DNA of 5,565 nt from NCBI GenBank assembly GCA_030040175.1, contig JASHUF010000345.1, forward strand, positions 1 to 5,565, written 5' to 3'. This DNA is from Acidobacteriaceae bacterium. GTDB lineage: Bacteria; Acidobacteriota; Terriglobia; Terriglobales; Acidobacteriaceae. Below are positions 1 to 5,565 of this stretch, piece by piece (within the stretch, counting starts at the first letter, position 1; every line of letters starts with the position of its first letter). The notes beneath the pieces are model-generated. The model was not told the origin of the DNA. It was given only the letters and a program-made list of their open reading frames with translations, and did no database searches. The position numbers and the translations under genes are program-made.

Positions 1-1310
1 GGAATGTTTCTGAGCGCGCGGTCTCCCGGCTGCGGGCGGCTTTTGCCCAGGTAGCGCGCAATGGCCGAGACCACTGTCCGCTGCAATTGCGTATATCCGT
101 AAATCTCCGAGCTGGACACGATGTACTGCGTGTGCCGGTGGTGTCCCTGGTGGTTGATGAACTTTCCCGTATCGCGCAGCACGGCGGCCGCGGCCAGCCA
201 GGCTTCATAGTCCGCCGGAAGCTGGTGCAACGATTTCAGCTCGTGGAAAAGCTGCAGCGCGTGGGCGCGCACCGGCTCGGCCAGGCGGGGATCCACGCCG
301 TAGCGCTGTGCCGTGGCCAGCACGCTCTCCCATCGCTCGTGCTCGAACTCGCGATGCACCTTGGCGCGCGCGTCCTGGCCGGCAAGCATCTGCGCCAGGA
401 TTCCGTCGCGCAACCCGAGCGGCGAGTAACGGAAGCCCGCCAGCCCGAAGCTCTCCAGCAGCTCTGCAAACACCTGCGCGCCGGCCACGATGATCTCCGC
501 GCGCCGCGGGCCGATACCCGGAACCGCCTCGCGCTCCGGCAGGGTCATCTTGGCGAGCTTATTGGCCAGTTTGCGCACCGCTTTCACCGTCACCAACCCG
601 CCCGCCGGCGCTTTGGCTGATTTAGCCGCGCGCTGGCCCGCCGGCTTGCCGGCGCAGGCTTCGGAGAGCGCCGCCGCAGTGCCTGAAGTCGCAATCACCA
701 GCGGAACCTTCACCGGCTGGACTCTTCGGTGCGCCCGCCGCAGTTCGCGCGCAATCAACTGCCGCATCTGCGCCAGACCTGCGGGCGGCGGCGGATCGGC
801 GCTGAGAAACTGCTCCGTCAGCCGCACCGCGCCCAGCGGCAGGCTGACCGTCTCCGTGATGCGTTTGTGCTCGCTGAGCGTTATTTCGCAGCTTCCGCCG
901 CCAAGGTCGAGCAGCAGCACCCGGCCTCCTGCTCCGGGTTCACCGCCGCTCACCCCCAGGTGAATCAACCTTCCCTCTTCCAGGCCGGAGATGATCTCCA
1001 TGTTCCAGCCCGTCTCTGCCTTTACCCAGGCCTTGAAGGCATCGGCGTTGCGCGCGTCGCGCATGGCGGAAGTCGCTACCACGCGGATCTGGTCCACGCC
1101 GTGCGCCTGCACCGCGCGCTGGAAGCGCTTGAGCGCCCGCAGTGTCGCCGCCATCGCCTCCGGCGAAACCAGACCCGACTCGAAGACGCTGGCGCCCAGC
1201 CGCGTCACCTCGCGATCTTCGGCCAGCGTTTTCAGCCGGTGCGTCACCACCTTGGCGATTTTCATTCTGCAGGAGTTCGAACCGATATCGATGGCGGCAA
1301 AGGTGGGCAT
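1..1310 (-). CDS. Ppx/GppA family phosphatase (exopolyphosphatase / pppGpp phosphohydrolase), C-terminus cut by window edge
   Basis: Translating the minus strand from the ATG at 1310 gives 436 uninterrupted residues running off the left edge. Seen: the ASKHA-fold phosphate-1 motif DIGSNS (8-13), SGLEEGR (108-114) containing the glutamate pair where the family's catalytic Glu lies, the phosphate-2 motif DLGGGS (135-140), ATSGT (207-211), PGIGPRRAEII (264-274) and PLGLRDG (297-303). These are the order and spacing of Ppx/GppA proteins. From about residue 320 a helical HD-like domain follows, with LRDTGKFINH (378-387) and HHRH (390-393). Family role: release of phosphate from polyphosphate ends or conversion of pppGpp to ppGpp, in the cytoplasm; sequence alone does not separate the two. 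Odd points: Arg in place of the HD-type His at 379, and an Ala/Lys-rich insert around 221-238. The shine-dalgarno is weak (AAGAG a few bases upstream). Transcribed divergently from the ArnT-like gene. The family call is firm; the substrate is open. Confidence 0.94.
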   Translation of the reverse strand, partial: MPTFAAIDIGSNSCRMKIAKVVTHRLKTLAEDREVTRLGASVFESGLVSPEAMAATLRALKRFQRAVQAHGVDQIRVVATSAMRDARNADAFKAWVKAETGWNMEIISGLEEGRLIHLGVSGGEPGAGGRVLLLDLGGGSCEITLSEHKRITETVSLPLGAVRLTEQFLSADPPPPAGLAQMRQLIARELRRAHRRVQPVKVPLVIATSGTAAALSEACAGKPAGQRAAKSAKAPAGGLVTVKAVRKLANKLAKMTLPEREAVPGIGPRRAEIIVAGAQVFAELLESFGLAGFRYSPLGLRDGILAQMLAGQDARAKVHREFEHERWESVLATAQRYGVDPRLAEPVRAHALQLFHELKSLHQLPADYEAWLAAAAVLRDTGKFINHQGHHRHTQYIVSSSEIYGYTQLQRTVVSAIARYLGKSRPQPGDRALRNI

Positions 1311-1462
1311 GGAGGTACTCTTGATCTCGCTCCCGGAAGAAATATCTCCTTCGGTCAAGATACACGACCGCGCTCGAGCAGGCGAAGGAGCTTCCTCTCC
1401 GCTCCAATCGAGAGACCACCCCGTGAAACTCCGCACCAACCCCGCTGATATTCTGAAGTTGC
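1311..1462. promoter_or_regulatory. Divergent intergenic region between the Ppx/GppA and ArnT-like genes
   Basis: These 152 bases separate two start codons facing away from each other, so promoters for both genes should lie here or the leaders overlap. No strong sigma-70 promoter is visible. The best plus-strand candidate is TTGATC at 1321-1326 with TATCTC at 1343-1348 (16-base spacer), a poor match at the -10. On the minus strand TTGACC (1358-1353) has no good -10 at normal spacing. No operator-like long palindrome or riboswitch was recognised. The assignment rests on gene orientation. Confidence 0.35.
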
Positions 1463-3481
1463 ATGGCCGATACCGCGACCAAAGCCGGCGTGAGCATAAT
1501 CCATCGTCCGCAGCGGGCGCACGTCGCGCGCAGCGCGTGGACGCTTTTGATTGCAATCTTTGCCGCGATTTACTTTTCTTCTTTATTCACCCCGCCGCTG
1601 CTGGACGACGTGGACGCGGCTCACGCCCAGGCCGCACAGTACATCGCCCGCACCGGCGACTGGATCTCGCCGCGCATCGACGACATCCGCTACATCGAGA
1701 AACCTCCCCTGCCCTACTGGGCCGTCGCCTTCCTCTATCGCGTCACCGGCGCAGAGAACGCCTTCACCACGCACCTGCCCAATGCATTGGCCATGCTCGG
1801 CCTCGCCTGGCTCTCCTGGCTCTGGGCGCGCCGCGCCTGGGGCGACCGCGCCGGCCTCTATGCCGGCCTCGCCGTGCTCACTTCCGTGGGCTCGTTTCTC
1901 TTTACGCGCTTCATCATTCCTGAGTCGATTCTCGCGTTTTTCCTGCTGCTCGCACTCTACTGCCTTCTTACCGGCCTGGAGTGGAACCGGCCTGCGCGCA
2001 TCTATTGGTCATGGGCTTCGGTCGCGCTCGCGCTGCTCACCAAGGGCCTCATTGCGCCCGTCTTCTTTGTGGGCGCCCTCATTCCTTATCTGCTGCTTAC
2101 CGGCCAATGGCGCCGCTGGCGTGCGCTCAAACCGTTCACCGGCCTTCTGCTCTTCCTCGCCATCGCTGCGCCCTGGCACATTCTCTGCGGCCTTCACAAT
2201 CCCGATCAGGGCCATCCCGCCGGCAACCACCCCACTGTCGGCAACGTGCACGGCTTCTTTTACTTCTATTTCATCAATGAGCATGTGCTGCGCTTCTTCG
2301 GCCTGCGCTACCCGCATGACTACAACAAGCTCCCCGCGCTCTGGTACTGGGTGCTGCATCTGGTGTGGATCTTTCCCTGGAGCCTGTTCCTGCCCGCGCT
2401 CGCCTTTGCCGCCTGGAAGACGCGCCGCCGCTGGCTGCAGCATCTGCGCGCCGACGCCGGCCAGACCGTCGATTTCTATCTCGACAACGCTTTGCGCGAA
2501 GACGTGGCCGGCTACGTTCTGCGGCTCAAGTTCCGCGTGCGCACCATCTGGCTTCTGAGTCTGTTCACCGTCTTCACACTGCTCTTTTTCTCCCTCTCCA
2601 CCAATCAGGAGTACTACACCTTTCCGGTCTGGCCTCCGCTCGTGATTCTGATTGCCGGCGTTGTCGCCGGCGTGGAAGAGAACCGCGCCCTCGCCAATGG
2701 CGACGGCGGCCATCCCCTGCTTTCGGCGGCCTGGCTGAGCGGCGCGCAGGCGGCCTTTGCGGTCATTGGCGTGCTCGCGGCTGCTGCCCTCGGCTGGGGC
2801 TTGTGGCAGTCACGCCATCTCCCTTACGTTCCTGACATCGGCACCCTGCTGGCGCATCGCGGCGTGGGCGACTACACGCTTTCCATGTCGCATCTCTTCG
2901 ATCTCACCGGACCCTCGTTTGCTGCGCTGCGCCGGCCTGCGCTTCTCGCCGCCATCGTCCTGCTTCTCGGTCCGTTGACCGGTCTCGCACTGCGCCTGAA
3001 GGCAAGACACGCGGCAGCCACCGTCAGCATCGCCCTCACGCTGACCATTTTCTTTGTAGCTGCACATATGGCGTTTGTCCGCTTCGAGCCCATGCTCAGC
3101 TCCGAGCCCATGGCCGAAACCATCATGCACCAGGGCTCGGCCGCTGACACCGTTATCCTCTACGGCGAGCAATCCGCGGCTTCCTCCATCATTTTTTACA
3201 CGTACCGCTTCTTCAACGCCCGGCCTACGCTGCTTGTCCTGCCGCGCTGCGGCCAGAATGGTGAAGGCACTACGCTGCTCTGGGGCTCCTGCTATCCTGA
3301 CGCGCCGGACATCTTCCTCACCGGCGGTCAACTCAGCGCCATGTGGGGCACGGGACCGCGCAAATGGCTCTTTGCCCAGGACACCGATCGCGCTAACGTG
3401 GAGCAGTTGCTCGCCGGGCGCCTTTACCCCGCACAGTCCCTCGCCGACAAGCAACTCTGGACGGATCGCCCGCTCCCTTAG
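1463..3481 (+). CDS. ArnT/PMT-like (GT39/GT83-type) polytopic membrane glycosyltransferase
   Basis: A 672-residue protein with about twelve hydrophobic segments (approximately 26-43, 105-121, 131-148, 150-170, 183-212 as one or two, 224-242, 292-318, 361-378, 387-404, 425-447, 492-510, 518-536). The first periplasmic loop has the acidic pair DDVD (48-51), the position of the catalytic acid in PMT/ArnT enzymes, then TGDWISP (64-70) and IEKPPLPYW (78-86), the ArnT-type signature. RYPHDYN (282-288) and NQEYYTFP (381-388) are also typical of bacterial ArnT-like proteins. The tail from about 537 to 672 is a soluble, probably periplasmic domain with two cysteines (596, 610). Expected role: transfer of a sugar from a polyprenyl-phosphate donor to a lipid or other envelope acceptor on the outer face of the inner membrane; donor and acceptor cannot be read from sequence. 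Start: an in-frame TGA at 1454-1456 makes the ATG at 1463 the first possible Met; the RBS is weak (GAAG four bases upstream). It converges on the ClpC-like gene. Confidence 0.93.
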   Translation: MADTATKAGVSIIHRPQRAHVARSAWTLLIAIFAAIYFSSLFTPPLLDDVDAAHAQAAQYIARTGDWISPRIDDIRYIEKPPLPYWAVAFLYRVTGAENAFTTHLPNALAMLGLAWLSWLWARRAWGDRAGLYAGLAVLTSVGSFLFTRFIIPESILAFFLLLALYCLLTGLEWNRPARIYWSWASVALALLTKGLIAPVFFVGALIPYLLLTGQWRRWRALKPFTGLLLFLAIAAPWHILCGLHNPDQGHPAGNHPTVGNVHGFFYFYFINEHVLRFFGLRYPHDYNKLPALWYWVLHLVWIFPWSLFLPALAFAAWKTRRRWLQHLRADAGQTVDFYLDNALREDVAGYVLRLKFRVRTIWLLSLFTVFTLLFFSLSTNQEYYTFPVWPPLVILIAGVVAGVEENRALANGDGGHPLLSAAWLSGAQAAFAVIGVLAAAALGWGLWQSRHLPYVPDIGTLLAHRGVGDYTLSMSHLFDLTGPSFAALRRPALLAAIVLLLGPLTGLALRLKARHAAATVSIALTLTIFFVAAHMAFVRFEPMLSSEPMAETIMHQGSAADTVILYGEQSAASSIIFYTYRFFNARPTLLVLPRCGQNGEGTTLLWGSCYPDAPDIFLTGGQLSAMWGTGPRKWLFAQDTDRANVEQLLAGRLYPAQSLADKQLWTDRPLP

Positions 3482-3501
3482 TGTTCTTTTTCGATTGCAT
3501 T

Positions 3502-3516
3502 CCGCCGGCCCGGCGG
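3502..3516. terminator. GC-rich inverted repeat in the convergent gap, possible weak bidirectional terminator
   Basis: The repeat CCGCCGGCCCGGCGG sits 20 bases after the stop of the ArnT-like gene and would fold into a 6-base-pair stem with a three-base loop. It lies where two convergent genes need to end. A second short one, CCGGC/GCCGG with a six-base loop, lies at about 3543-3558. Neither has a U-tract on the downstream side in either direction, so the canonical intrinsic-terminator signature is missing. It may be only a stem that slows polymerase, or chance in GC-rich DNA. Confidence 0.25.
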
Positions 3517-3591
3517 CTCTCGCGCCTCCCGGAATTCTGCGCCCGGCTGCTTCGCCGGCATCCTCGATCCCGCGCGCCGTGCTCCGCGCTC

Positions 3592-5037
3592 TCAGCTTTC
3601 CTCCCACGGCCGGAAGGGATAGATGGACCAGCGCGCGATCACTTCTTCCAAATCTTCGCGGCCCACCTCGTTCGACGGAGCCTCGTCCACGGAATACTTC
3701 TCGCGCAGAAGGCGCAGGTTCTCCCGTTCTTTGCGCTCTTCGTCGGAATAAAACCGCGCCTTTTCGAACTCATGGTTGGCGATGGCCGAATCCATGCGGT
3801 GCACGATAAACCGGATGCGCTTCTGCGCCTCGATCACCTCGTCGGGCAGCGCGCCTTGGCGCATCTTCACCCGCGCCGCGGCCGCATCCAGGAGTTCGAA
3901 CGCCTTTCCGGGCAGCGCCCGATCGGGAAGGTAGCTGTCCGCCGCCTGCGCAGCGAAAACCAGCGCCTCTTCGGAGTAGCTCACCTCGTGAAACTTCTCG
4001 TACACCTCTTTCCGCGCCTTCAGCACGCTCAGCGTCTCTTCCACGCCAAGAGACCGCACATACACAGCGCGAAATCCGTCTTTGAGCCACGGCGCCGCTC
4101 GCAGGCATTCCTTGTAATCGGCGGGCGTGCTGGTCACAACACAGCGCACCTTGCCCTGCAGAGGAGAGCTGCGCAGAAATTCACCGCCCGGCCCAAGCAC
4201 CGCTCCCGCGGGCAACAGTGCGCGCAGATCACCGGCAAACAGAATGGCGTTGATGCCGTCGGAACCGGACCGCACCAGCGCTTGCAACTGTTCCCGCAGA
4301 ATCTGCCGTCCCGACGCAAGCTGTGCATCGAACACCAGAATTCGTTTCTCCAGCAGGAACGCAGGAACCGTGCCTTCCACGATACGCTGCGCCAGAGCCT
4401 CTACAATGGCCATCTTTCCCGCTCCGCTCTCGCCCACCAGCACGGGATTGCCGTTGCGCAGATTGCTCAGGACCTCGATCACTCCTTCGATCTCCAGGTC
4501 CCGCCCCACAACCGGACCAAGCTGTCCTTCGATCGCGGCCTGCGTCAGGTCGCGGCCGATTTCGCTCAGCTGTGGGGGCGTCTCCGGCAGCCTGCGCGGC
4601 TCCGGCTCGTGCGATACGCTCGCCAGCTCCTCGCGGACTTTTTCCAGCTTCACCCCGCGCTCCTTCAGCAGGTCTGCGGCAAAACAGCCTTCCTCCCGCA
4701 ACAGCCCCAGCAGCAGATGCTCCGTGCCGATGTGCTTGTGTCCCAGCCGCTCGGCTTCCTCGGCCGCATAGGCCATCACGCGCTTATTCTCGTTCGAAAG
4801 CGGAAGGTCCAGGCTGGTGGAGGTCTTTTCGCGGATGGTGGTATGCGCTTCAATCTGCTTCCGGATCGCTTCCACCGATGCATGCGAGCGCAGGAAGCGG
4901 TTGGTCAGCGCTTTGTCTTCGCGCAACAATCCGAGCAGCAGGTGCTCGGTTTCGATATACGGCGAACCGAACTGGCTGGCCTCATATCGGGCAAAGAAGA
5001 TCACGCGCCGCGCCTTTTCCGTGTATCGCTCGAACAT
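3592..5037 (-). CDS. ClpC-like pseudo-ATPase: Clp N domain, degenerate AAA+ D1 and middle (UVR) domain, no D2
   Basis: About 481 residues, against roughly 810-850 for ClpC. Numbering is from the ATG at 5037. Two Clp_N repeats span about 1-70 and 78-145, each with [11 protein letters not shown] (30-40, 105-115); E31 and E106 match the glutamates that bind phosphoarginine in Bacillus ClpC. The D1 module covers about 168-395. Walker A is GESGAGKM (202-209) with Met for Thr/Ser. The Walker B site reads ILFAGDL (265-271) where ClpC has ILFIDEL. The aromatic pore loop (KYRGEF in ClpC) is missing near 242-250, and the arginine-finger ERRF reads KDGF (319-322). The middle domain (about 402-450) keeps the UVR-type EAQKRI and HEFEKARF. 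The protein ends at RWSIYPF, where ClpC has the D1/D2 linker (SWTGVPV), so D2 and the ClpP-docking loop are absent. The residues therefore argue against ATP hydrolysis or unfolding; a decoy or adaptor for true ClpC is inference. Start: ClpC homologues begin MFERYTEKA, favouring ATG 5037; GTG 5043 is two codons upstream, with GGGGAG five bases before it. Confidence 0.93.
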   Translation of the reverse strand: MFERYTEKARRVIFFARYEASQFGSPYIETEHLLLGLLREDKALTNRFLRSHASVEAIRKQIEAHTTIREKTSTSLDLPLSNENKRVMAYAAEEAERLGHKHIGTEHLLLGLLREEGCFAADLLKERGVKLEKVREELASVSHEPEPRRLPETPPQLSEIGRDLTQAAIEGQLGPVVGRDLEIEGVIEVLSNLRNGNPVLVGESGAGKMAIVEALAQRIVEGTVPAFLLEKRILVFDAQLASGRQILREQLQALVRSGSDGINAILFAGDLRALLPAGAVLGPGGEFLRSSPLQGKVRCVVTSTPADYKECLRAAPWLKDGFRAVYVRSLGVEETLSVLKARKEVYEKFHEVSYSEEALVFAAQAADSYLPDRALPGKAFELLDAAAARVKMRQGALPDEVIEAQKRIRFIVHRMDSAIANHEFEKARFYSDEERKERENLRLLREKYSVDEAPSNEVGREDLEEVIARWSIYPFRPWEES

Positions 5038-5049
5038 GGTCACAACCGC

Positions 5050-5055
5050 TCCCCG
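5050..5055 (-). promoter_or_regulatory. Shine-Dalgarno-like GGGGAG ahead of the ClpC-like gene
   Basis: On the minus strand GGGGAG precedes the start region. It is about five bases before the GTG at 5043 and about eleven before the ATG at 5037. Spacing slightly favours the GTG, while the N-terminal sequence of ClpC proteins favours the ATG, so the start differs by two codons at most. No convincing promoter is seen in the roughly 40 bases to the upstream gene, consistent with co-transcription from it. Confidence 0.45.
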
Positions 5056-5079
5056 TCTACATGCCCGTGTAAAGCAAGT

Positions 5080-5565
5080 CTATCGCGCCGCCCGCATTTT
5101 ACCTCCCCCTCTCAGCTCGTATAAGCGCCCGCGCCACAGCACGCGCCGCCCCGCGTAACTCGCGGCCCAGAAGACGAAGCCCATCAAGTCCCGCAGCGGA
5201 TAGAGCGTCAGCAGTCCAAACCAGCTCCTGTCTTTCACGGCCATCCTGCCCACCGCGATGGCCAATGCCAGGCGCGTGGCCACAGCCCATCCCAGAAGCA
5301 CCAAGCCCCACCATGGGTGCCCCATCCACGCCGCCGCGGCCCACGCCAGAATCCCGAACGGCATGCTGAATGTCAGCGCGGTGCCGAAGTGCCCTTTGGG
5401 CCGCGAGAATCGCGTCGATTTCATCCACCGCACCTGGTGCCTCATGGACGCGGCAAAGCTCGCGTTCAGCACCATGTGATCGATGGCGTGCGGACTCAAC
5501 ACCACCGTGCGCCCCAGCTTGAAGGTCTCGTTGCCCAGCACAAAATCATCGGCGCAATAATCGGC
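5080..5565 (-). CDS. GT2/GT21-family membrane glycosyltransferase (ceramide glucosyltransferase / HpnI-like), N-terminus cut by window edge
   Basis: The C-terminal 161 residues of a gene that enters from the right edge; the frame stays open through base 5565, so the GTG at 5541 is an internal codon, not the start. Visible at the fragment's beginning is DYCADDFVLG (2-11), carrying the late acidic motif of processive-type GT2 enzymes, then LSPHAIDH (23-30) and RHQVRW (42-47), the (Q/R)xxRW motif, followed by STRFSRPKG. Three hydrophobic stretches follow (about 61-81, 84-106, 125-138) and a basic tail. This is the arrangement of GT21 ceramide glucosyltransferases and of HpnI, which adds N-acetylglucosamine to bacteriohopanetetrol. 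Expected role: transfer of a sugar from a nucleotide sugar to a membrane lipid at the inner membrane. Which lipid is undecided: the donor-site half lies outside the window, and no other hopanoid gene is in view. It ends about 40 bases before the ClpC-like start, on the same strand, so the two may form an operon. Confidence 0.88.
   Translation of the reverse strand, partial: ADYCADDFVLGNETFKLGRTVVLSPHAIDHMVLNASFAASMRHQVRWMKSTRFSRPKGHFGTALTFSMPFGILAWAAAAWMGHPWWGLVLLGWAVATRLALAIAVGRMAVKDRSWFGLLTLYPLRDLMGFVFWAASYAGRRVLWRGRLYELRGGGKMRAAR

Noticed and set aside
87..1448. Several plus-strand frames (for example 87-620, 490-963, 729-1448)
   Set aside because: All are antisense shadows of the Ppx/GppA gene, with composition typical of reversed GC-rich codons and no domain signature.
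940..1497. A 185-codon minus-strand frame with an ATG near the ArnT-like start
   Set aside because: It overlaps the Ppx/GppA N-terminus in another frame and contains only Arg/Gly-rich sequence. The frame starting at 1310 carries DIGSNS and DLGGGS.
2009..3607. Minus-strand frames opposite the ArnT-like gene
   Set aside because: The plus strand encodes a continuous twelve-segment membrane protein with family motifs; the antisense products are Gly/Glu/Arg-rich without motifs.
3592..5043. Reading the ClpC-like gene as a pseudogene fragment of clpC
   Set aside because: There is no internal stop or frameshift, the end coincides with a domain boundary, and substitutions are concentrated at catalytic sites while N and middle domains stay conserved. 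Decay cannot be excluded without comparing relatives.
3481..5124. A 547-codon plus-strand open frame whose GTG overlaps the stop of the ArnT-like gene (TAGTG)
   Set aside because: It lies antisense to the ClpC-like gene over its whole length and its product is rich in Arg, His, Gln and Leu with no recognisable domain. The opposite frame has unmistakable Clp motifs. It is a GC-rich shadow frame.
5258..5479. Plus-strand and alternative minus-strand small frames near the right edge
   Set aside because: They are shadows of the GT21/HpnI-like frame, which has the ADD and QVRW motifs and membrane segments.
1..5565. Search for tRNA/rRNA genes, CRISPR arrays, insertion sequences, att sites and riboswitches
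   Set aside because: No repeat-spacer pattern, transposase, tRNA-like cloverleaf or long terminal inverted repeats were seen by eye. Coding density is high, no gap exceeds about 150 bases, and nothing suggests a mobile region.

Overview
The window is high-G+C bacterial chromosome. It holds four protein genes, two of them cut by the window edges. I read it as Acidobacteriota (Terriglobia/Acidobacteriaceae type). The main reason is the very characteristic start of the ClpC-like protein ([19 protein letters not shown]), together with the style of the two membrane-linked sugar transferases. This taxonomic call rests on remembered family sequences, not on a search.

Layout: (1) bases 1-1310, minus strand, an exopolyphosphatase/GppA-type phosphatase whose C-terminal end lies beyond the left edge. 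(2) Bases 1311-1462, a divergent intergenic region. (3) Bases 1463-3481, plus strand, a 672-residue ArnT/PMT-type polytopic glycosyltransferase. (4) Bases 3482-3591, a short convergent gap with a small GC-rich inverted repeat. (5) Bases 3592-5037 (or 5043), minus strand, a ClpC-like protein that has the N-terminal double Clp repeat, one AAA+ module and the middle (UVR-type) domain, and stops where the second AAA+ module should begin. (6) Bases 5080-5565, minus strand, the C-terminal part of a GT2/GT21-type glycosyltransferase of the ceramide-glucosyltransferase/HpnI kind, whose start lies beyond the right edge. Genes 5 and 6 point the same way, are about 40 bases apart and may be co-transcribed.

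The standout is the ClpC-like protein. Its N domain and middle domain look well preserved, but its only ATPase module has lost several hallmarks together: the Walker A Thr/Ser, the Walker B Asp-Glu pair, the arginine finger and the aromatic pore loop. It also has no D2 ring and therefore no ClpP-docking loop. It reads as an intact, purpose-kept pseudo-ATPase rather than an unfoldase, possibly a decoy, adaptor or regulator of the cell's real ClpC.

The two sugar transferases suggest a locus for glycosylating envelope lipids (hopanoid, sphingolipid or lipid A-like acceptors). The Ppx/GppA protein would add polyphosphate or (p)ppGpp metabolism nearby. A functional link between these genes is inference from position only.
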